Positions 1 to 5,053 of a stretch of 5,053 bases of DNA are shown here, one piece after another (within the stretch, counting starts at the first letter, position 1; every line of letters starts with the position of its first letter). Made by a program: the position numbers and the translations under genes. The stretch covers positions 1 to 5,053 of the forward strand of contig JAPLHL010000257.1 in NCBI GenBank assembly GCA_026389655.1. The letters run 5' to 3'. The notes beneath the pieces were generated by a model. That model was not told the origin of the DNA, did no database searches, and saw nothing but the letters and a program-made list of their open reading frames with translations. Origin of the DNA: Chloroflexota bacterium. Lineage in GTDB: Bacteria > Chloroflexota > Dehalococcoidia > GIF9 > UBA5629.

Positions 1-48
1 ATTAAGCCATACGGGCTATTCGGCGAAGAGAGAATAGAGAGGATTTAG
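1..48 (+). CDS. livH: Liv-type ABC transporter permease LivH, C-terminal fragment (cut by window edge)
   Basis: Reading from base 1, an open frame encodes IKPYGLFGEERIERI and stops at TAG 46-48. A 'rPxGLFG' motif close to the C-terminus is typical of LivH, the membrane permease that pairs with LivM. The position immediately before livM, with only 4 bases between stop and start, is the usual livH-livM arrangement. Only 15 residues are visible, so the call rests on this tail motif plus context. The body of the protein and its start lie to the left of the window. Confidence 0.8.
   Translation: MKPYGLFGEERIERI
37..42 (+). promoter_or_regulatory. Ribosome binding site of livM, inside the livH 3' end
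   Basis: GAGAGG lies 10 bases before the ATG at 53 and overlaps the last codons of livH, so translation of livM is probably coupled to livH. It supports the start at 53 over the internal ATG at 98, which has no purine-rich stretch in front of it. Confidence 0.55.
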
Positions 49-52
49 GTAT

Positions 53-1108
53 ATGAGTCTGCCCTGTGGAATCCGCAACTACTCTTATAACACTGATATG
101 GCGATAATCCGCACCAAGACTCAGTGGGTATTGTTCGGGGCCTTTTTATTGTTACTGTTCGCCATGCCACTCTATACCCCACGCTTTGGTCTGGATATCA
201 TCAGCCTTATCGGCATTACCATAATTGCAGTAATCGGTCTCAACATACTCGTTGGCTATTGCGGACAACTTTCGATTGGCCATGCGGGTTTTATGGCCGT
301 CGGGGCCTATACAACTGCCATCCTTACGACCACATTTGGGATACCCTATTTCCTCGCGCTGATCAGTTCTGGAATTGTCGCTGGCTTGATCGGGCTGATA
401 TTCGGCATGCCTTCCATGCGCGTCAAGGGCTTCTATCTCGCGATAACAACGATTGCTGCTCAATTCATTATCATCTGGATCATCAACCACTGGACCGATG
501 TGACCCGTGGCTCGATGGGCATGAGCGTAGCGAGCGCATCGATGGGATCTTTCCATTTCGACTCGGAAATAAAGCAGTTCTATCTAATAATCGGCGTCAC
601 AGCGCTATGCGTCCTATTTACGACTAACCTGGCACGTGGCCGCATTGGCAGGGCGTTCATAGCCGTGAGAGACAACGACCTGGCGGCCGAGGTCATGGGT
701 ATAAACGTATTTTCTTACAAGTTGCTAGCCTTTTTCCTGGGTTGCTTCTTTGCCGGCATTGCTGGCTCACTTTTTGCGCAGTGGCGCGGCAATATCACGG
801 CGGAGGATTTTACGTTTAATCAGTCCATACTGTATGTGGGTATACTGATTATCGGCGGCCTCGGGACTTCCATCGGACCCATCTTGGGCGTCGGGACAAT
901 GGGCTTATTGCTTTATTGGCTTCTGCCTGTTGTATTGATGCCTGCGCTGGAAGGGATGAACATTTTTCCCACTGCTTTTTCCAGTGGGCTGGGCCCCATG
1001 ATATTCGGCGCCATAATGATATTATCGCTGGTACTGGAGCCCAGGGGGCTCGCACACCTCTGGGCACTGTTCAAGGCTTCTTACCGGCTGTGGCCATTTT
1101 CCTACTAA
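53..1108 (+). CDS. livM: Branched-chain amino acid-type ABC transporter permease LivM
   Basis: This 351-residue integral membrane protein is the second channel subunit of a Liv (HAAT) importer and should pair with LivH in the inner membrane. The N-terminus has the CG...Y..D.A..RT pattern (residues 5-21) seen ahead of the first helix in many LivM proteins, which supports the ATG at 53. About eight to ten hydrophobic segments follow, roughly 26-46, 48-68, 72-95, 98-118, 126-147, 174-191, 222-243, 257-300 and 314-328. Family hallmarks visible are GYCGQLSIGHAGF (68-80), the cytoplasmic ATPase-contact loop GRAFIAVRDNDLAAEVMGI (199-217), GGLGTSIGP (268-276) and EPRGL (329-333). Length is normal for the family. 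It is 4 bases downstream of livH and 59 bases ahead of the binding-protein gene, and it appears intact. The transported solute cannot be deduced from this subunit. Confidence 0.95.
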   Translation: MSLPCGIRNYSYNTDMAIIRTKTQWVLFGAFLLLLFAMPLYTPRFGLDIISLIGITIIAVIGLNILVGYCGQLSIGHAGFMAVGAYTTAILTTTFGIPYFLALISSGIVAGLIGLIFGMPSMRVKGFYLAITTIAAQFIIIWIINHWTDVTRGSMGMSVASASMGSFHFDSEIKQFYLIIGVTALCVLFTTNLARGRIGRAFIAVRDNDLAAEVMGINVFSYKLLAFFLGCFFAGIAGSLFAQWRGNITAEDFTFNQSILYVGILIIGGLGTSIGPILGVGTMGLLLYWLLPVVLMPALEGMNIFPTAFSSGLGPMIFGAIMILSLVLEPRGLAHLWALFKASYRLWPFSY

Positions 1109-1151
1109 CATTAATAATTCGACAGCATTACTTGTTTAAATAAATTTTATC

Positions 1152-1157
1152 AGGAGG
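1152..1157 (+). promoter_or_regulatory. Strong Shine-Dalgarno site of the binding-protein gene
   Basis: AGGAGG ends 10 bases before the ATG at 1168. It is the best ribosome binding site in the window, in keeping with the need for more binding protein than permease or ATPase in ABC importers. It fixes the start at 1168. Confidence 0.8.
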
Positions 1158-1167
1158 TTGACACAGA

Positions 1168-2436
1168 ATGAGACACTACAAAATTGGCACAGTGACCGCC
1201 GCAGCGTTGGTTTTTGTCTTCATCTTTTCGCTGTTGGTCGGCTGCACAAGTCCGGCGACGCCGGCAGGAACAAAAGCCCTGAAAATTGGATTCAGCATAC
1301 CTTTTACCGGCGACGCTAAGGAAAAAGGACAGCCCATTGGACAGGGCGAACTGGATGCCATGAAATACATCAACGATGAGCTCGGTGGCGTCAACGGTAA
1401 CAAGATTGAAGTTGTCTGGTATGATACAAAATACGACTCCAATCAGGCTACAACCAACGCCAAGAAACTTATGTCGGATGGTTGTTTGCTCTTTACAGTA
1501 GTATCGTCCAAAGACGCGGTAGCTTCTCAGAAGGTGGCAAACGAAAACGGTTTCCCAGGACTCGTTGTATTTAGTTCACCATCGTTGACTCATCCCCCTG
1601 CACATGTGTATGCGCAGTTGCCTGATTATGGCGATGATTGGGCGGCATTCACCAAATACTACTTGCAAAATATCTGGAAGGGCAGTGGAAAGCCTAAAAT
1701 GGCACTGGCAATTGCCTCTACCCCTACAGGCTATGGTGTCAGGGACGCTGCCCGCGCAGCAGCCACCGACCTTGGAGTCGATATTGTCGATATTGAAGAG
1801 CATACCCCAACAACCATGTCGGAGACTGACGCTTTAACAAGGATTCAGGCAAAGAACCCCGACGTGCTGTTCATTTCCAGCACTCCAGTACCCACCTCTG
1901 TAATTCTAAAGAATGCTTACGACCTGAAAATGATACCTGCCCTGACCGTGGGATGTGCTCACGCCAGCTTCACCAAGGCGCTTGTTGATCTGGCTGGACC
2001 TACCGTAAGCCAGGGCGTCTATGGCGTATTCCCGACGGTAAGCTGGGGAGATGATGTCCCGGGAATGGCAAAAATGACCGAATATGCCAAGGCGAGACAT
2101 CCTGAATACATCGGCAATGGCGACTATATAACAGGTTGGGCCTCCAGCCTGATAAACGCCGAAATTATCAAACAGGCATTAAAGAGCACGAGCCTCGATA
2201 TACTGACTAAAGGCGATGCGGCGGCGTGGAAAGCTGTCGAAAATCAGGGTTTCCTCCAGGTAAAAGGATATGATGTACAGGGACTCCACGGCCCGGTGGA
2301 TTTCTCCAATCCGCTGGACAAACGCGGCTCCAAATCCGTAAAGATATTCCAGGTCAAAGACGGAAAGATCGTCTCACTTACCAATTGGGTTGACGCTCCT
2401 CTTATCACCTACGAAAAATACGATTGGTTTAAATAA
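1168..2436 (+). CDS. Liv-type ABC transporter substrate-binding lipoprotein
   Basis: This 422-residue extracytoplasmic solute-binding protein belongs to the LivJ/LivK-like type I periplasmic-binding fold (Periplasmic_binding_6 type). Residues 1-25 form a signal peptide with a basic start and a hydrophobic core, ending in the lipobox LVGC with Cys26. The mature protein is therefore probably lipid-anchored and preceded by a short TSPATPAG linker. The first lobe begins at KIGFSIPFTGDA (39-50), the usual opening strand and ligand-loop region, followed by G...AMKYINDELGGVNG (60-77) and the 'YDTKYD' strand (85-90). The second lobe includes ARAAATDLGVDIV (195-207) and NPDVLFISSTP (230-240). The usual 'IGP..S' ligand segment of LivJ/LivK is here FTVVSSKDA (109-117), so the ligand may not be leucine, isoleucine or valine. 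It is placed between livM and livF, with a strong ribosome binding site. Family membership is confident and substrate unknown, so no livK symbol is assigned. Confidence 0.93.
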   Translation: MRHYKIGTVTAAALVFVFIFSLLVGCTSPATPAGTKALKIGFSIPFTGDAKEKGQPIGQGELDAMKYINDELGGVNGNKIEVVWYDTKYDSNQATTNAKKLMSDGCLLFTVVSSKDAVASQKVANENGFPGLVVFSSPSLTHPPAHVYAQLPDYGDDWAAFTKYYLQNIWKGSGKPKMALAIASTPTGYGVRDAARAAATDLGVDIVDIEEHTPTTMSETDALTRIQAKNPDVLFISSTPVPTSVILKNAYDLKMIPALTVGCAHASFTKALVDLAGPTVSQGVYGVFPTVSWGDDVPGMAKMTEYAKARHPEYIGNGDYITGWASSLINAEIIKQALKSTSLDILTKGDAAAWKAVENQGFLQVKGYDVQGLHGPVDFSNPLDKRGSKSVKIFQVKDGKIVSLTNWVDAPLITYEKYDWFK

Positions 2437-2437
2437 A

Positions 2438-2442
2438 AGGGG
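2438..2442 (+). promoter_or_regulatory. Weak, distant ribosome binding site of livF
   Basis: AGGGG is the only purine-rich stretch in the 20-base gap before livF and ends 14 bases from the ATG at 2457, farther than usual. A run of six T residues (2443-2448) separates the two. No closer alternative start is seen, because the LivF domain begins at once (LKLNNIEV). livF may be translated poorly or by coupling to the upstream gene. Confidence 0.4.
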
Positions 2443-2456
2443 TTTTTTAGAACGGC

Positions 2457-3248
2457 ATGCTAAAACTCAATAACATTGAGGTCTCTTACCTCAATGTAGT
2501 TAAAGTGCTGCACGGCATCTCTATTTCCGTAGATGATGGCCTTGTAGTAGCACTTTTGGGCGCAAACGGGGCCGGAAAGACCACTACTTTGAAGGCCATT
2601 TCCGGCCTCCTTCGAATAGAAGAGGGCGAGATCAACGACGGCACCATCGAATGGGACGGGCAGAGAATTGATCGGAAGAATGCCGTCGAAATCGGTAAAC
2701 TCGGGATTGTACAGGCCCTTGAAGGGAGAAGAGTCTTCGGCCATCTTACTGCCGAAGAAAACCTGCTCGTCGGAGCATTCAGCCGCGAGCATGCCAAGGA
2801 CGTGAAAGCTGACCTGGGTATGGTCTATTCATACTTCCCCCGTTTGGAAAACCTGAAGAACAACACCGCCGGATACCTATCCGGCGGTGAACAACAAATG
2901 CTTGTAATCGGGCGGGCGATGATGGCTGCACCCTGCTTGATGATGTTGGACGAGCCCTCCCTGGGATTGGCCCCAATGGTCGTCGAACAGATTTACGGCA
3001 TAATTAAAAAATTCAATATAGATAGGAAAACATCCATCTTGCTTGTAGAACAGAATGTCCGGGTTGCACTAAACACCGCTCATTACGGCTATGTCATGGA
3101 AAACGGGCGTGTGGTGCTGGATGGATCAGCTGATTACTTGAAAGGAAGGGAAGACGTAAAAGAATTCTATATCGGGATCTCCGCATCAGGCGCCAAGAAA
3201 AGCTATAAGGAAATTAAGCATTACAAGCGCCGTAAGAGGTGGCTGTAA
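2457..3248 (+). CDS. livF: Branched-chain amino acid-type ABC transporter ATP-binding protein LivF
   Basis: This is one of the two cytoplasmic ATPase subunits of a Liv importer, expected to dimerise with LivG under the LivHM channel. In the 263 residues one sees Walker A GANGAGKTT (35-43); the Q-loop region, where LivF proteins usually read VPEGRR and this one reads ALEGRRVF (87-94); ABC signature LSGGEQQ (141-147); Walker B LMMLDEP (161-167) with catalytic Glu166; and a D-loop SLGL (168-171). The H-loop reads LVEQN, with Gln199 where most ABC ATPases have His; VEQN is normal for LivF. It is longer than the roughly 235 residues of Escherichia coli LivF, owing to an insertion near 55-75 and a basic C-terminal tail (HYKRRKRWL), both seen in a known long LivF subgroup. 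It is the last gene of the plus-strand operon and converges on livG. Confidence 0.95.
   Translation: MLKLNNIEVSYLNVVKVLHGISISVDDGLVVALLGANGAGKTTTLKAISGLLRIEEGEINDGTIEWDGQRIDRKNAVEIGKLGIVQALEGRRVFGHLTAEENLLVGAFSREHAKDVKADLGMVYSYFPRLENLKNNTAGYLSGGEQQMLVIGRAMMAAPCLMMLDEPSLGLAPMVVEQIYGIIKKFNIDRKTSILLVEQNVRVALNTAHYGYVMENGRVVLDGSADYLKGREDVKEFYIGISASGAKKSYKEIKHYKRRKRWL
2864..2889 (+). repeat. Perfect 12-bp inverted repeat inside livF at the ABC-signature codons
   Basis: The 12 bases CACCGCCGGATA at 2864-2875 are followed by CC and then by their exact reverse complement, TATCCGGCGGTG, at 2878-2889. As RNA this could form an 11-bp GC-rich stem with a four-base loop. It covers the codons for TAGYLSGG, the approach to and first part of the LivF signature motif. 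There is no T-run after it, so it is not a standard terminator. It may be a chance product of codon choice on a conserved motif. The symmetry is directly seen and any function is unknown. Confidence 0.75.
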
Positions 3249-3254
3249 TATCCC

Positions 3255-3269
3255 TGCCGTAATACGGCA
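3255..3269. repeat. Short palindrome between convergent livF and livG; possible weak transcription end
   Basis: TGCCGTA, A, TACGGCA is a perfect 15-base palindrome in the 41-base gap between the two stop codons. It could fold into a 5-bp stem with a five-base loop on either strand. Its place between converging genes suits a shared terminator, but neither strand has a U-tract after the stem (the plus strand continues AAAATCTCC), so it does not meet the intrinsic terminator pattern. Confidence 0.3.
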
Positions 3270-3289
3270 AAATCTCCAACAGGATCGCT

Positions 3290-4102
3290 CTATTTCTGGC
3301 CCAGGTAAGCGGCAATAACATCCTTATTTGCTGCAATTTCAGCCGGAGTACCCTCAGCAATCTTCCGCCCAAAATCAAGTACAACAATCCGGTCTGCCAG
3401 GTCCATAACTACGCCCATGTCATGCTCTATCAGGACAATGGAATCAACTCCATCCCGTAGTACCGGAGTATCCGGGTATGATTCGCCCTGACCTTCGAAA
3501 ATATCGTAAATAAACCGGGCGATGTCTTCCTTTTCTTCCAGGTTCATCCCTGCCATAGGTTCATCCAGCAGCAACACCTTTGGTTCCAGCGCAAGGGCCC
3601 TTCCTAGTTCAACTCTTTTACGCAACCCGTAGGGCAAAGACCCCACAACTGTCTTCCTGATATGTTCAATTTCAAGGAAATCTATAATATCCTCTACCGT
3701 CCTGCGGTGAGCAACCTCTTCTTTATGGGCCGGGCCGAAATAGAGAAAAGTACTGAAGATATTTTGTTTCATCAGTATATGCCTGGCAGCCATTATATTA
3801 TCCAATGCGCTCAATCCGGAATACAGCTCTATGTTCTGGAACGTTCTGGCGATACCCATGCGGGCGACCTTGTCCGATCTTATTCCGTTAATTTTCTTGT
3901 TGTTAAATTCGATTTCGCCTTTTTGCGGTTTATAAAAACCGTTTATGCAGTTCAGAAGGCACGTTTTACCGGCGCCGTTAGGCCCGATAATTGCCAGTAT
4001 CTCATTTCTCCTGATCTCCAAATTGATATCGGTCAGGGCGCGAACTCCGCCGAACCATAAAGATAAATCTTTAATATTTATACCGGTTCCATTTTCTTTC
4101 AT
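3290..4102 (-). CDS. livG: Branched-chain amino acid-type ABC transporter ATP-binding protein LivG
   Basis: This 270-residue cytoplasmic ATPase subunit of a Liv importer is the expected partner of LivF. Motifs in order: FGGVRAL (17-23), Walker A GPNGAGKT (40-47, with Cys48 where Thr is common), Q-loop ARTFQN (85-90), a LivG-type signature LPYGLRKR (156-163) in place of LSGGQ, Walker B VLLLDEP (176-182) with Glu181, D-loop AGMN (184-187) and H-loop IEHDM (225-229) with His227. The end, DFGRKIAEGTPAEI, is typical. Residues 204-221 form an extra loop absent from shorter LivG proteins. The start at ATG 4102-4100 is favoured because an in-frame TGA lies 18 bases upstream; no clear ribosome binding site precedes it. 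Unlike usual liv clusters it lies opposite and convergent to livF, 72 bases downstream of tgt on the same strand. No convincing promoter or terminator is seen in that gap, so co-transcription with tgt is possible. Confidence 0.94.
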   Translation of the reverse strand: MKENGTGINIKDLSLWFGGVRALTDINLEIRRNEILAIIGPNGAGKTCLLNCINGFYKPQKGEIEFNNKKINGIRSDKVARMGIARTFQNIELYSGLSALDNIMAARHILMKQNIFSTFLYFGPAHKEEVAHRRTVEDIIDFLEIEHIRKTVVGSLPYGLRKRVELGRALALEPKVLLLDEPMAGMNLEEKEDIARFIYDIFEGQGESYPDTPVLRDGVDSIVLIEHDMGVVMDLADRIVVLDFGRKIAEGTPAEIAANKDVIAAYLGQK

Positions 4103-4174
4103 AAATTTATCACAGGGTCAAACGCTAAATTACATATCCCTAAAACAAAGACTCATGTTATCACCAAAGCGGAT

Positions 4175-5053
4175 TCATTGAAAGTCATTAGGATCTTTAC
4201 TTCGTTTCGCCTCGAGGCTCCTCGACTTCTGCTCCACCCGGCGGTCTTCATCGGTCGGCTGATATTTTAACAGGAAACTCTCTTTAAACTCAGGAAACTT
4301 ACCCTCACTGATGGCATTCCTTACATCTTCAATTAATTTATTCATGAAGTACAGGTTATGAATTGTGGCCAGCCGGTATGCAAGTAATTCCTCGCATTTG
4401 AAAAGATGGTGAACATAGGCCAGGCTGAAATTACGGCATGTAAAACAACCACATGAAGCTTCCACGGGGCCGAGTTCATCTTTATATGTAGACCTTTTAA
4501 CGTTTTTTCTGCCTTCGCGTGTATAAAGCCCTCCGTTCCTGGCAACACGAGTAGGTAAAGCACTGTCAAATATATCTACACCCCTGGCCACACCTTCAAC
4601 AATGTCGTCGGGCGCCCCTACACCCATAAGGTACCTGGGCTTGTCCCGTGGCATTAGTTGAATTGTGTGGTCAACTATATTCCACATCGTGGCCTTTGGC
4701 TCACCCAGACTTAAACCTCCGATGGCATAGCCCGGAAAATCTATGGCCGTTATTTCCGTGGCAGATAATGTACGCAATTCGGGATCTGTCCCGCCTTGAA
4801 TGATTCCAAACAGGTGCTGGCCGGTATCATTATGTTCCCGGAAACATCTACGGGCCCATTCAGCAGTCTGCGCAACCGCCCTTGCCAGGTCCTCTTTCCT
4901 GGCAGAACTTTCAGGGCAGACATCCAATACCATCATAATGTCCGATCCCAATTTCTCCTGCAGTGATATGGCATACTCGGGAGAAATACGGTGTTCACTA
5001 CCGTCTATATGTGATCGAAATACGACACCATCATCGGTTACATTACGGAATGA
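4175..5053 (-). CDS. tgt: Queuine/preQ1 tRNA-guanine transglycosylase, N-terminus cut by window edge
   Basis: Tgt exchanges guanine 34 in the anticodon of tRNA Asp, Asn, His and Tyr for preQ1 (most bacteria) or queuine, a step of queuosine synthesis. The frame is open to base 5053 and gives 292 residues; by comparison with E. coli Tgt about 100 N-terminal residues, including the TDSGGFQ motif, lie outside. An apparent TTG start at 4951 is an internal Leu codon: the frame reads through from FRNVTDDGVVFRS and continues as EKLGSDIMM. Visible in order (numbered from the edge) are MVLDVCPE (41-48) with the substrate Asp44, FGIIQGG (82-88), YAIGGLSLGEP (109-119), the nucleophile Asp163 in IFDSALPTR followed by VARNG, and the zinc ligands C201, C203, C206 and H232 (CxCxxC ... 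TIHN). All catalytic and metal residues in view are present with E. coli-like spacing. The last ~30 residues are a highly charged tail. It precedes livG on the minus strand. Confidence 0.95.
   Translation of the reverse strand, partial: SFRNVTDDGVVFRSHIDGSEHRISPEYAISLQEKLGSDIMMVLDVCPESSARKEDLARAVAQTAEWARRCFREHNDTGQHLFGIIQGGTDPELRTLSATEITAIDFPGYAIGGLSLGEPKATMWNIVDHTIQLMPRDKPRYLMGVGAPDDIVEGVARGVDIFDSALPTRVARNGGLYTREGRKNVKRSTYKDELGPVEASCGCFTCRNFSLAYVHHLFKCEELLAYRLATIHNLYFMNKLIEDVRNAISEGKFPEFKESFLLKYQPTDEDRRVEQKSRSLEAKRSKDPNDFQ

Noticed and set aside
968..988. Inverted repeat CCCACTG / CAGTGGG with a seven-base loop in livM, next to T-runs
   Set aside because: It lies within conserved livM coding sequence; the T-run precedes the stem on the plus strand and is in the loop, so it is not a terminator on either strand. 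A 7-bp stem in a kilobase gene is plausible by chance.
1118..1146. Possible promoter (TTCGAC, 17-base gap, TAAATT) ahead of the binding-protein gene
   Set aside because: The -35 element matches the consensus at only two positions and the region is simply AT-rich; an internal promoter would be sensible but is not supported by the sequence.
1777..1794. Tandem 9-base direct repeat GTCGATATT twice in the binding-protein gene
   Set aside because: It encodes VDIVDI on a normal beta strand of the protein, in frame and only two copies; most likely chance or a tiny duplication.
1134..2437. GTTTAAATAAA found at both 1134-1144 and 2427-2437, near the ends of livM and of the binding-protein gene
   Set aside because: It is 11 bases of low-complexity AT-rich sequence; the second copy is partly the FK-stop codons. 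No flanking similarity was seen, so probably coincidence.
3662..4060. 132-codon plus-strand open frame across livG
   Set aside because: It is antisense to well-conserved LivG motifs (Walker A, Q-loop), has no recognisable domain, and looks like a frame shadow.
4103..4174. Search for a livG promoter, terminator or riboswitch between tgt and livG
   Set aside because: The minus strand holds AT-rich pieces such as TATGTA and TAATTT but no -35 match at proper spacing, no stem with a T-run, and too little space for a structured riboswitch.
4175..4951. A complete 258-residue gene starting at TTG 4951
   Set aside because: The frame stays open to the window edge and the upstream residues (FRNVTDDGVVFRS, ISPEYAISLQEK) match Tgt, so the TTG is an internal Leu codon and the gene is cut by the window end.

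Overview
The window carries most of a branched-chain-amino-acid-type (HAAT/Liv) ABC importer and, at the right edge, the 3' two-thirds or more of a queuosine tRNA gene, tgt. Base composition is moderate. The protein styles fit an anaerobic or environmental bacterium: a lipoprotein-type binding protein, a long LivF ending in a basic HYKRRKRWL tail, and a LivG with an extra loop. From general familiarity these remind me of Chloroflexota (Dehalococcoidia-like) or Desulfobacterota. This taxonomic guess is weak, because nothing in the window fixes the phylum and no rRNA or tRNA gene is present.

Layout, plus strand: the last 15 codons of livH (1-48); livM, a permease (53-1108); a Liv-type substrate-binding lipoprotein (1168-2436); livF, an ATPase (2457-3248). 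Gaps are 4, 59 and 20 bases, so these four look like one operon entering from the left edge. Minus strand: tgt (right edge to 4175) and then livG, the second ATPase (4102-3290). livG therefore converges on livF across a 41-base gap, and it follows tgt after 72 bases.

How the genes work together: the binding protein captures a small solute outside the membrane, the LivH-LivM heterodimer forms the channel, and LivF plus LivG hydrolyse ATP to drive import. All five component types occur in the window, but livG is separated from its partners by an inversion of transcription direction, so its expression cannot come from the livHM-SBP-livF transcript. The substrate cannot be read from sequence; Liv-type importers also carry amides, urea and aromatic or short organic acids.

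The most noteworthy points are the displaced and inverted livG behind tgt, a perfect 12-bp inverted repeat lying exactly on the ABC-signature codons of livF, and an extra loop in LivG before its H-loop. I see no mobile element, CRISPR array, RNA gene or clearly novel system. No gene-free stretch exceeds 300 bases.
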